Assembly: GCA_022843585.1 (NCBI GenBank)
Contig: JALHNJ010000006.1
Span: 62,001 to 126,000 of the forward strand
DNA length: 64,000 nt
From: Chitinophagaceae bacterium
GTDB lineage: Bacteria > Bacteroidota > Bacteroidia > Chitinophagales > Chitinophagaceae
Direction of reading: 5' to 3'
Shown: piece by piece, positions 1 to 8,329 of the stretch
Numbering within the stretch: position 1 is the first letter of the stretch
How the letters are laid out: each line of letters starts with the position of its first letter
Notes under the pieces: model-generated
What the model saw: the letters and a program-made list of their open reading frames with translations, nothing else
The model's database searches: none
What the model was told of the DNA's origin: nothing
Made by a program: the position numbers and the translations under genes

Positions 1-680
1 TAGGTTAAATAAGCTTTCGCCAGATATAGACGTGCCAGCGTTTTAGTTGCTCCCCCTGTAACCCTACCGGTAACTGGCAAATCGTTTATTGCTATCAGTA
101 AGTCGGGAAATATTGCTTTGGTGTAAACTTCAGGGACTGTGTTCCGTACAGATTTTCTTGACGCAGTAGTATTGAATTTAAGTTCTCCAGCACCTAAATC
201 TAAGGGTACACCACCAAATGTTTGTACTAATAAAAAGTAATCAAAAGCACGGAAAAACCTTGCTTCAGCTATTAATGATGCAGGAATAGAACTCACAGCA
301 GCTGCATTTTCTATAATACCGCTTGCTGTATTAATATTGGAAAACGCAGTCCCCCATAAAGCATCAGAACGGCTACTGGCTGCAGTTAGGTTGCCTACAC
401 CTGTATAATCCATATCCCTGAAGTTAGCATCCGCACTTTGTGCCCATGTATATTCATCGGTACCAGTTTCTAAAGAATTGTAATAATAAGGTTGCCCATA
501 AATAAAGCGTAAGTGACCATACATTGATGTAACACCTCCCTGAACACCCTTTTCAGTTTTGAAAAATTCCGGTGTATAAGTGCTGCGGGGCTGCTCATCC
601 AAAATTTTCTTACAACCTGAAGAAAAAATCAGCATAAACAGGGCCGTAGCAATAAAAGATTTTATTTGTATATGTTTCAT
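1..680 (-). CDS. SusD-like outer-membrane glycan-binding lipoprotein (partial, left edge)
   Basis: The reverse strand is open from an ATG at 680 to the window edge, giving 226 complete codons; the C-terminal half lies outside. The N-terminus is a lipoprotein signal (hydrophobic FIATALFMLIFSSG then Cys23), followed by KKILDEQPRSTYTPEFF, the usual opening of SusD/RagB proteins. A helical region follows, with the family's EARFFRAFDYFLLVQTFGGVPL segment near residue 145-165. SusD proteins sit at the cell surface as a lid on the SusC transporter and bind oligosaccharides. The gene starts 11 bases after the susC stop, so the two are one transcription unit. The xylan enzymes next door make xylo-oligosaccharides the probable ligand, which is inference. 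Family call is firm; ligand is not shown by sequence. Confidence 0.93.
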   Translation of the reverse strand, partial: MKHIQIKSFIATALFMLIFSSGCKKILDEQPRSTYTPEFFKTEKGVQGGVTSMYGHLRFIYGQPYYYNSLETGTDEYTWAQSADANFRDMDYTGVGNLTAASSRSDALWGTAFSNINTASGIIENAAAVSSIPASLIAEARFFRAFDYFLLVQTFGGVPLDLGAGELKFNTTASRKSVRNTVPEVYTKAIFPDLLIAINDLPVTGRVTGGATKTLARLYLAKAYLT

Positions 681-691
681 ATTCGTTTGTT

Positions 692-3600
692 TTAAAATGT
701 CAAATTAACACCAACAATAAAATTGCGGGTTGATGGAGTATTGTAACCTACTGTTAGGATACGCCTCAAATTTTGACTAAGATTAACTGACGCATTTTCG
801 TTTCCGAATGAGTTAGTCTCAGGATCTAATCCCGATTCTTTATGAAATTCGGAGAACATTACAAATGGATTTTGAGCAGTAACATACATCCTCATTTTAA
901 GATCAGGATTTTTTATAAGGCTTCTGCTAAAGTCGTACCCAAGTGTAATAGTGCGGATTTTTAAGAACCCACCATCGAAGTAGCTAAGTGTGCTGGCATA
1001 TTTTGGATTATCGTTACTTATGATACCGCCTGGTTTCGGATATTTAGCATCGGTATTATCAGGTGTCCAGTAATCAACATTGATATTGTTTCTACGTCCG
1101 CTCAATAAATTTAGATAACCGTTTGATCCATGAATGGTGCTAAATAGTATACCGCCATTTCTATAAAAACCAACAATGCCCAAATCAAATCCTTTATAAG
1201 CTACACGGGTATTAAAGCCTCCTTGAAATTTAGGATCTACATTGAAAATCTGTCTGTCTGCAGTTCCGATTGCTCTTACTGGTGAGCCATCAGGATTGTA
1301 AGCACCTGTGTATTCCACTTTTATTGAACCTATTATCTGTTGGTCTGTGCCTGGTTCAAGAATATTGCGATAAGGGTCTTTATCCTGCCATAAACCAATA
1401 CGCTTATAATCGAAAATAGCATTGATATTATATCCAACAAACCACCAGTTTCCTTCATCTCTTGTTTGTCCGGAGGCAAGTGATACCAATTTGTTTTTAT
1501 TGGTATAGAAGTTAAAACCAGCTTCCCATGTCCAACCATTTTTATTGTCGATGATTGTACCATTTAATGCAAGCTCAAACCCTTTGTTTTGAGTAGCACC
1601 GATATTAGACGCAATACTTCCCACACCTGATGTAGGAGGTAAACCAAGACCTAAAAGAATATCTTCTGTCTTTGTAACATAATACTCGATAGTACCAGAC
1701 AAACGATTTTTTAAGATAGCAAAGTCAATACCGAAGTTTACTGTTTTAGAGAACTCCCATCCTAGTTCAGGATTGGGTAGTGCTGAAACAAAAAAGCCAG
1801 TTGCATAATTCGTAGGACCAAAATTATAAGGTCTTGTGCTTAATTGTCCAAGTGTAGAATATGGAGCAATCGACTGGTTAGAGGTTTGTCCAAACCCTGC
1901 ACGCAATTTTAAACTATTTATGAAAGTGATATTTTTCATAAATGCTTCATTAGCGATATTCCATCCTACAGAAACAGCAGGATAGGTATTCCATTGTTTT
2001 CCTTTTGCTAACCTGGATGAAGCATCTGAACGTACAGTAGCTGAAATCATATAGCGATTGTCGTAAGAATACATAACACGACCCATCGCCGACATTAATC
2101 CCCATAATTGATAATCCTGATTAGCCGGGTTAATTGTCAACTGGCCATTAGCCTGGCCAAGATTATAATATTGGAACGCATCAGCAGGTATATCCAAGGC
2201 TGACATATTTGACCGATTGTATTTATTTTGTTCTGCTGAATACAATGCCACCGCATTCACTGTATGTTTTCCACCAAAAGTTTTGTCGTAAGAAAGAATG
2301 TTTTCCAATGTCCAGTGATTGGTTTGGCGATTATCAACCGCTGCATTTGACACCGTATTAGGATTTAAACCATCGCCTACTCCTGGGCCAGTATATGAAC
2401 CGCCAGTAGTTTGAACGAAATCCAAACCTAGATTTACTCTATATTTTAAACCATCAAGGAAAGGAGCTTTCACTTCCCCATAAATAGCATTGTAAGATGC
2501 AAAACCACGGTTTTCGTTAATCCACTGGCTATTGTCTCTTAAATTCTCCACATGATCTTTTGTAAAAACATATTGGTTGTCCAATATCATCCGGATAGAT
2601 CTTTTCAATGTACCATCAGGATTATATGGAGTGGATATAGGCGACATGCTTAAGTTACTATATAAACCAACCTGGTTTCCTTCACTTTTATTAAAATTTG
2701 TATTAGTAGTAAACCCAAAACGAAAATGTTTTCCCACAGCCTGATCCAATGATCCACGCAATGAATAGCGTTTGTAAAGTTGGGTTGGTATTACTCCTTG
2801 GTTATGATGATAGCCAGCACCAAAATTATAGCTGCCGGTTTCAGAACCACCCGATAAACTGACATTATGATCCGTAACTATCCCTGTTCTGTAAAATAAA
2901 TCTTGCCAATCGGTATTTATTTCGTCTGACTCATCCTGTCCGTTGGTATATAATCCAGCAGTAGCACGGAGTTTAATAAACTGAGGCCCGTCCATCATTG
3001 GATATTTAGCAAAAACTTCTTGTGAACCAAGATAACCGCTATAGTTTATGCGGGGCTTTCTGTTCTTAGATCCCTTATCCGTTGTAATAAGTATAACACC
3101 GTTTGCACCACGAGACCCATAAATAGCAGTTGCAGAAGCATCTTTAAGGATCTCAATACTTTTTACATCGTTGGGGTTGATGTCGGCAATTGAACCTATG
3201 AAAGGTATCCCATCAAGAACTATTAAAGGATTATTATCGGCACTCAATGACCTTGTACCTCTGATACGGATTTGCATGGTAGCACCCGGACGAGTCGAAG
3301 TTTGTGATAATTCCACACCAGCCAAACGTCCTTGTATGGCTTGTGAAATATTAGGAGCAGGAACTTCCCGCATCTTGTCGCCACCAATTGAAGCAACCGA
3401 ACCTGTAATAGCTTCCTTACGTTGCGAACCATAACCAACTACAATTACTTCACCCATATCCTTGAAACTGGATTGCAATTGAATGTTAATTTGGTTGTCG
3501 TCACCCACTTTTATTTCCCGTTCAGTAAAACCTACATTAGAAATAATAAGAGTGGCTCCTTTCGCGGCAACAATTGAAAAATTTCCATTGTTGTCTGTGA

Positions 3601-3814
3601 TAGTGGTAGTAGAGCTCCCTTTAACCTGTAAGGTAGCACCGGCTACACCTACACCAGACTCATTCGTTACTTTTCCGGTAATAGTGTTGTTTTGAGCAGA
3701 TACCGTTGAAGGCATTGCCAGCAATACCACTAGTATTGCGGTCGTAAACATCAACAGTTTCGACCCCAGTTTTTTTAGTGGGAGCATTTGTTTTTGTTTG
3801 ATTATTTTTTTCAT
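692..3814 (-). CDS. SusC-like TonB-dependent outer-membrane transporter
   Basis: A 1040-residue SusC/RagA-type receptor when started at the MKKIIKQKQ methionine (3814). In-frame ATGs at 3823 and further upstream are possible but add a non-signal-like leader. Order of parts: signal peptide ending at STVSAQ; a carboxypeptidase-regulatory-like beta domain (TGKVTNESGVGVAGATLQVKG); the SusC hallmark MGEVIVVGYG; a plug domain with RIRGTRSL and the YGSRGANGVILITT segment; then a beta-barrel ending in the aromatic residue of VGVNLTF. It imports oligosaccharides across the outer membrane using TonB energy, in complex with the SusD encoded 11 bases downstream. It diverges from the LacI-led enzyme operon, and a putative LacI operator lies 283 bases upstream of its start. 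Substrate is inferred as xylan fragments from the neighbours. Confidence 0.95.
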   Translation of the reverse strand: MKKIIKQKQMLPLKKLGSKLLMFTTAILVVLLAMPSTVSAQNNTITGKVTNESGVGVAGATLQVKGSSTTTITDNNGNFSIVAAKGATLIISNVGFTEREIKVGDDNQINIQLQSSFKDMGEVIVVGYGSQRKEAITGSVASIGGDKMREVPAPNISQAIQGRLAGVELSQTSTRPGATMQIRIRGTRSLSADNNPLIVLDGIPFIGSIADINPNDVKSIEILKDASATAIYGSRGANGVILITTDKGSKNRKPRINYSGYLGSQEVFAKYPMMDGPQFIKLRATAGLYTNGQDESDEINTDWQDLFYRTGIVTDHNVSLSGGSETGSYNFGAGYHHNQGVIPTQLYKRYSLRGSLDQAVGKHFRFGFTTNTNFNKSEGNQVGLYSNLSMSPISTPYNPDGTLKRSIRMILDNQYVFTKDHVENLRDNSQWINENRGFASYNAIYGEVKAPFLDGLKYRVNLGLDFVQTTGGSYTGPGVGDGLNPNTVSNAAVDNRQTNHWTLENILSYDKTFGGKHTVNAVALYSAEQNKYNRSNMSALDIPADAFQYYNLGQANGQLTINPANQDYQLWGLMSAMGRVMYSYDNRYMISATVRSDASSRLAKGKQWNTYPAVSVGWNIANEAFMKNITFINSLKLRAGFGQTSNQSIAPYSTLGQLSTRPYNFGPTNYATGFFVSALPNPELGWEFSKTVNFGIDFAILKNRLSGTIEYYVTKTEDILLGLGLPPTSGVGSIASNIGATQNKGFELALNGTIIDNKNGWTWEAGFNFYTNKNKLVSLASGQTRDEGNWWFVGYNINAIFDYKRIGLWQDKDPYRNILEPGTDQQIIGSIKVEYTGAYNPDGSPVRAIGTADRQIFNVDPKFQGGFNTRVAYKGFDLGIVGFYRNGGILFSTIHGSNGYLNLLSGRRNNINVDYWTPDNTDAKYPKPGGIISNDNPKYASTLSYFDGGFLKIRTITLGYDFSRSLIKNPDLKMRMYVTAQNPFVMFSEFHKESGLDPETNSFGNENASVNLSQNLRRILTVGYNTPSTRNFIVGVNLTF

Positions 3815-4096
3815 GTTTCTCATTTTGGCAAGTAAAAGAGGTTTTGTTAGATGAATATAATTGCAGTGATTGGTTGATTTTAATTGCAAACTATGCGTCG
3901 CTGATAAGTCGTAGTGAGTGAGTGATAGATAAACCCTGCTGATGAACAGTAATAGAAATTACAGGCACTGCGGGATAATCCCGGTAATTAAACCCGTCTT
4001 TTATCATATAGCAGCTTGGCATAAAAAACTGAATAGGAGCTAGACAATCGTCACTTTTTCTATATCGCAAAACGAATATAGGATTTTTTTCAAAAG

Positions 4097-4112
4097 TTGC
4101 AACCGATTGCAA
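4097..4112. promoter_or_regulatory. Putative LacI-family operator upstream of susC
   Basis: TTGCAACCGATTGCAA is a near-perfect 16-bp palindrome (6-bp TTGCAA arms, central CG), the layout expected for a LacI/PurR-type operator. Fifteen of its 16 bases recur at 4326-4341, next to the LacI-family gene. It lies in the 527-base region between the divergent susC and regulator starts. That region is otherwise AT-rich and holds no convincing gene and no exact TAnnTTTG element. Binding by the adjacent regulator is inferred. Confidence 0.75.
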
Positions 4113-4325
4113 TTTTTTTCTAAAATTTATTTCCCCATAAAAAATGATACTATATATATAATACCATGTTTGCTTCTCTGTTTGTTTATATAAAATACAC
4201 AAACAGGAACTTTTACTCAAATCTCCCTATGAAAATGTGAGTTAACCAATTTCCAGATAAAAAATAATATTTCTATTGTAAACCTGTTTCCATAATTTTA
4301 TTACACAGTATTTTCTGTATTTTAG

Positions 4326-4341
4326 CTGCAACCGATTGCAA
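4326..4341. promoter_or_regulatory. Putative LacI-family operator abutting the regulator start codon
   Basis: CTGCAACCGATTGCAA ends at the base before the ATG at 4342. It repeats 15 bases of the operator-like palindrome at 4097-4112. A TATTTTAG sequence at 4318-4325, one mismatch from the Bacteroidota -7 element TAnnTTTG, touches its left side. A repressor here would block the promoter of the whole rightward operon, including the regulator's own gene. If that -7 element is used, the message would have almost no leader; this is uncertain. Confidence 0.72.
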
Positions 4342-5388
4342 ATGAAGCCTAAAAAAGAGGTCACTATTTATGATATTGCTCAGAAACTGGCACTATCATC
4401 AGCCACTGTAAGCCGTGGATTACAAGACAATCCATCTATCAATAAAAACACCCGGAAAAAGATTCAGGAAGCGGCTAAGGAATTAGGCTATCGTCATAAC
4501 ACATTTGCCAGTAGTCTTCGTAAACAAAAGACCAATACCATCGGCGTTATTGTACACGAATTGAATAGTAACTTTATTACCTCCGTGTTGGCAGGCATTG
4601 AAAAAATAACTACAGAAGCAGGTTATGACCTTATTATTGCACACTCCTCTGAAAGTTTTGAGAAAGAAGCGGCGAATGCACTTAACCTTTTTCACAAAAG
4701 AGTAGATGGCCTTATCGCCTCTCTAGCCTTTGATACAAAAGACCTGGAACATTACGATGCGTTTGAAGAAAAAGGCATTCCTGTTGTTTTCTTTGATCGG
4801 GTAGAAGAAAATACAGAAAGCACCAAAGTAATTATTGATAATTATAAATGCGGCTATCAGGCCACCCAGCATTTAATAGACCAAGGGTGCAAACGGATTG
4901 TACTGGTAACAGCCAATCTGAAACGTAACGTATATGCGCAACGTCATAAAGGATACACAGATGCTCTTTACGATAATGAAATCCCCTATGATAAACACCG
5001 GGTGCTAATAAAAGACCTGAGTGAACAATGCGGTGTAGAAGCCGCTTTGCAAATATTGAAAATGAAGCCGCTTCCAGACGGAGCTTTTATTACCAACGAC
5101 TTCTCTGCAGCCGTTTGTATGCGTACCTTAAAAGAAAACGGAATTAAAATTCCGGAAGATATTGCCGTGGTTGGTTTTAACAATGATGCTATTAGCAAAA
5201 TAATAGAACCACAATTGACCACAGTTAACTATCCTGGTATTGACATGGGAGAAATTGCGGCCCGCAACCTGATCAATCATTTAAAAGGTGTATCGAATAT
5301 TAAACACACCAATACAATTGTTGTACGATCTGACTTAATTATTCGCAAATCATCTCTGAGAAAACCAATCAAACCCGAAAAAAGTTAA
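4342..5388 (+). CDS. LacI-family transcriptional regulator
   Basis: A 348-residue LacI/GalR repressor-type protein. The N-terminal helix-turn-helix is clear (VTIYDIAQKLALSSATVSRGL, then the hinge-helix region NTFASSLRKQ). A periplasmic-binding-protein-like effector domain follows (NTIGVIVHELNSNFI, VDGLIASLAF, IPEDIAVVGFNNDAISKIIEPQLTTV). An in-frame TTG at 4336 would add two residues, but the ATG at 4342 gives the normal MKPKKEVTIYDIA start. It is the first gene of the rightward operon (7 bases before the GH67 gene) and is divergent from susC. Its own start is preceded directly by a palindrome also found upstream of susC, so it probably controls both arms and itself. The effector is likely a xylan-derived sugar or sugar acid. 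A LacI regulator is atypical here, because many Bacteroidetes xylan loci use hybrid two-component sensors. Confidence 0.93.
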   Translation: MKPKKEVTIYDIAQKLALSSATVSRGLQDNPSINKNTRKKIQEAAKELGYRHNTFASSLRKQKTNTIGVIVHELNSNFITSVLAGIEKITTEAGYDLIIAHSSESFEKEAANALNLFHKRVDGLIASLAFDTKDLEHYDAFEEKGIPVVFFDRVEENTESTKVIIDNYKCGYQATQHLIDQGCKRIVLVTANLKRNVYAQRHKGYTDALYDNEIPYDKHRVLIKDLSEQCGVEAALQILKMKPLPDGAFITNDFSAAVCMRTLKENGIKIPEDIAVVGFNNDAISKIIEPQLTTVNYPGIDMGEIAARNLINHLKGVSNIKHTNTIVVRSDLIIRKSSLRKPIKPEKS

Positions 5389-5395
5389 TGCTGTT

Positions 5396-7540
5396 ATGAA
5401 AAAACTATTGCTGTCTATACTGCTATTGGCATCTGCTACTTTTCTTTTTGCAGAAGACGGGTATGATCTATGGATGCGATATAAAGCTGTTGAAAATAAA
5501 TCACTGCTTACATCTTATAAGTCTTTATTAAAAGAGATAACAATAAAAGGTAACTCAGCAACTATGCAGATTGTAAAGGATGAATTAATAAAAGCATCTG
5601 AAGGAATGCTTAATCAAGTTCCGTTATTTAATGATTCTTTAATTGATGGCAACCTTGTAATTGGAAATATTGGACTATTCGGAACTCCTGGACCTTCTCC
5701 TACAATCACAATTAAAGAAATTGGTAGCGAAGGCTTTGTTATATCTAAAAGAAATATAAAAGGGAAATCTCAAATCAATATTACTGCCAATACCGATATT
5801 GGTGTATTGTATGGAGTATTTCATTTTCTTAGACTACTTCAAACCGAACATCCTATTGACAAATTAGAATTCACTTCTGCACCAAAACTTCAACTACGAC
5901 TTCTCAATCACTGGGATAATTTAGACAGAACAGTTGAAAGAGGCTATGCTGGATTTTCCTTATGGAACTGGCATACATTACCCGGCCTTATTGATAAACG
6001 TTATATAGATTATGCCAGAGCCAATGCATCGATAGGTATTAATGGAACAGTGCTTACCAATGTAAATGCCAATGCTACTATTCTTACTGCTCCATATCTA
6101 AGTAAAGTAGCAGCACTCGCCAATACATTCAGACCATATGGTATAAAAGTTTATTTAACTGCCCGATTTAGTGCTCCAATTGAAATTGGCGGATTAAAAA
6201 CGGCTGATCCATTAGACGAAGGAGTTCGCAACTGGTGGAAAGAAAAAGCAAGAGAAATTTATTCTTACATCCCTGATTTTGGCGGCTTTCTGGTAAAAGC
6301 GAACAGCGAAGGACAACCGGGACCACAGGATTATAAACGTACCCATGCTGATGGTGCAAATACGTTAGCCGATGCTGTTGCACCTTTTAAAGGCATCGTA
6401 ATATGGCGGGCATTTGTATATGCAGCAGAAAATCCCGATGATCGCCACAAACAAGCGTATGATGATTTTGTTCCGTTAGATGGAAAATTCAGAAATAACG
6501 TAATGGTGCAGGTAAAAAACGGTGCTATAGATTTTATGCCCCGAGAACCATTTCATCCATTATTCGGTGCCATGCCAAAAACCCCATTAATGATGGAGTT
6601 CCAGGTGACACAGGAATATTTAGGACAGGCTACTAACCTTGTTTATTTAGCCCCTCTTTTTAAAGAAGTATTAAATAGCGACACCTACAGTAATGGCAAG
6701 GGAAGTACTGTTGCCAAAGTTATTGATGGTAGTATTGATAAACATTCATTAAATGGCATGGCTGGTGTTTCCAATATTGGTAATGACATTAACTGGTGCG
6801 GTCATCCTTTTGCACAAGCCAACTGGTATGCATTGGGAAGATTGAACTGGGACTATAATTTATCCAGCGAAAAAATTGCGGATGAGTGGCTCCGAATGAC
6901 TTTTACTAATAATGCTTCTTTTATTACAAATGCAAGAAAGATGATGCTGGAAAGTCGGGATATAATGGTGCAATACTCAAATCCAATTGGCCTACATCAT
7001 ATAATGGGTACAGGCCATCATTATGGCCCTGCTCCCTGGGTAAGTAATTTAAACAGGCCCGAATGGAATCCTGTATATTATCACAAAGCAGATAGTGCCG
7101 GCATTGGCTTCAACAGAACTAGTTCTGGTAGCAATGCTATAGCGCAATACTTTCCTGAAGCAAGAAAAGTTTGGGAAGAGATCAACAGTTGCGACGAAAA
7201 ATATTTGTTGTGGTTTCATCATGTATCCTGGCATTTCAAAATGAAAAGTGGCCGAACACTTTGGGATGAACTCTGCTATCAATTTTATAACGGGGCTGAA
7301 AGGGTAAAGCAAATGCAAAAAAACTGGAATGGATTAAAACAGTTTGTAGATGTAGACCGGTTCGAACATGTAAAACAATTATTAGGCATTCAATATAGCG
7401 AAGCCGTGTGGTGGAGAAATGCCTGCTTATTATACTTTCAGACATTCAGCAAAATGCCAATCCCTTCTCACTATGAAAAGCCTGACAAATCACTGGAGTA
7501 TTACAAGAGCTTACGGTTTCCATTTGCTCCAGGCAATTAA
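5396..7540 (+). CDS. aguA: GH67 alpha-glucuronidase
   Basis: A 714-residue protein with an N-terminal signal peptide (MKKLLLSILLLASATFLFA), so it is exported, probably to the periplasm. The sequence follows GH67 throughout: an N-terminal beta domain (GVLYGVFHFLRLLQT), the barrel opening at LRLLNHWDNLDRTVERGYAG, the catalytic-region motif VKANSEGQPGP (Glu305), the YDDFVPLDGKF segment, and IDFMPREPFHPLFG (Glu384). A helical C-terminal domain carries CDEKYLLWFHH. GH67 enzymes release (4-O-methyl-)glucuronic acid from the non-reducing-end xylose of xylo-oligosaccharides, acting after endoxylanases. It is second in the operon, 7 bases after the regulator, and works beside the polymer-acting GH115 and the GH10 xylanases encoded downstream. 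Length and motifs are complete, with no sign of decay. Confidence 0.95.
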   Translation: MKKLLLSILLLASATFLFAEDGYDLWMRYKAVENKSLLTSYKSLLKEITIKGNSATMQIVKDELIKASEGMLNQVPLFNDSLIDGNLVIGNIGLFGTPGPSPTITIKEIGSEGFVISKRNIKGKSQINITANTDIGVLYGVFHFLRLLQTEHPIDKLEFTSAPKLQLRLLNHWDNLDRTVERGYAGFSLWNWHTLPGLIDKRYIDYARANASIGINGTVLTNVNANATILTAPYLSKVAALANTFRPYGIKVYLTARFSAPIEIGGLKTADPLDEGVRNWWKEKAREIYSYIPDFGGFLVKANSEGQPGPQDYKRTHADGANTLADAVAPFKGIVIWRAFVYAAENPDDRHKQAYDDFVPLDGKFRNNVMVQVKNGAIDFMPREPFHPLFGAMPKTPLMMEFQVTQEYLGQATNLVYLAPLFKEVLNSDTYSNGKGSTVAKVIDGSIDKHSLNGMAGVSNIGNDINWCGHPFAQANWYALGRLNWDYNLSSEKIADEWLRMTFTNNASFITNARKMMLESRDIMVQYSNPIGLHHIMGTGHHYGPAPWVSNLNRPEWNPVYYHKADSAGIGFNRTSSGSNAIAQYFPEARKVWEEINSCDEKYLLWFHHVSWHFKMKSGRTLWDELCYQFYNGAERVKQMQKNWNGLKQFVDVDRFEHVKQLLGIQYSEAVWWRNACLLYFQTFSKMPIPSHYEKPDKSLEYYKSLRFPFAPGN

Positions 7541-7569
7541 TGTGATTCGAATAAACTGAAATTTATAAA

Positions 7570-8319
7570 ATGACAACAGCTCACAAAAAAGTTGCCATCG
7601 TAACTGGTGGTGGCTCTGGTCTTGGTTTTGCCATTGCAGAAAAATTTATTCAACATGGAATCACCACCATCATTGCAGGAAGAGATAAAGCAAAGTTGGA
7701 TACAGCAAAAGAAAAACTTGGTACCCTTTGTTATGCAATGCCCTGCGATGTAAGTGATTTGTCTTCTATTCCGGCATTTATTACAGATGTAATTAAACAA
7801 TTTGGACAGATTGATATTCTCGTCAACAATGCCGGTATAAATATGAAAAAAGAATTTACCGATGTTACGGATGAAGATTTTCAAAAGATCATCACTACAA
7901 ACCTTACGGCGGTATTCAGCATCAGCAGAGAAGTAGTTAAACAAATGCTGGTGCAACAATCAGGTTGTATAATCAATATCAGCTCCATGGCAGCACAATA
8001 TGGATTACCAAAAGTGATTGCCTATACGGCGAGCAAAACTGCTATTGATGGCATGACAAGAGCCATGGCCGTTGAACTTTCTCCAAAAGGAATTCGGGTA
8101 AATGCCATAGCGCCAGGGTTTATTTATTCGGAAATGACAGCAAAAGCTTTGGATAGCGATCCGGAAAGAAAAGCAAAAGTATTTGGACGAACACCAATGG
8201 GCATCATGGGACAGCCAGCTGATATTGGTGAAGCAGTTTATTTTTTAGCAAGTGATGCTGCTAAATATATCACCGGTGTTGTATTACCGGTTGATGGTGG
8301 GAATAGCATTGGGTTCTAA
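7570..8319 (+). CDS. SDR-family NAD(P)-dependent oxidoreductase
   Basis: A 249-residue classical short-chain dehydrogenase without a signal peptide. It has the cofactor motif TGGGSGLG near residue 13, NNAGI near residue 90, and the catalytic Ser...Tyr-x-x-x-Lys set (NISSMAAQYGLPKVIAYTASK). It ends with the usual SDR segment VLPVDGGNSIGF. The overall look resembles gluconate 5-dehydrogenase, KduD and SDR-type fructuronate reductases. Its position between two alpha-glucuronidase genes suggests it handles the released glucuronate or a derivative (for example fructuronate to mannonate), but no uronate isomerase or mannonate dehydratase is present in the window, so the substrate is open. It could also be a pentose dehydrogenase feeding the sugar-acid genes downstream. 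Family is certain; reaction is inferred. Confidence 0.88.
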   Translation: MTTAHKKVAIVTGGGSGLGFAIAEKFIQHGITTIIAGRDKAKLDTAKEKLGTLCYAMPCDVSDLSSIPAFITDVIKQFGQIDILVNNAGINMKKEFTDVTDEDFQKIITTNLTAVFSISREVVKQMLVQQSGCIINISSMAAQYGLPKVIAYTASKTAIDGMTRAMAVELSPKGIRVNAIAPGFIYSEMTAKALDSDPERKAKVFGRTPMGIMGQPADIGEAVYFLASDAAKYITGVVLPVDGGNSIGF

Positions 8320-8329
8320 ATTGAACGAA

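Noticed and set aside
3891-4220. 109-codon leftward open frame in the susC-lacI intergenic region
   Set aside because: Low-complexity translation, no family features, covers the operator-like site; better explained as chance in AT-rich DNA.
7537-7959. 140-codon reverse frame under the SDR gene
   Set aside because: Antisense shadow of a clear SDR coding sequence; composition not protein-like.
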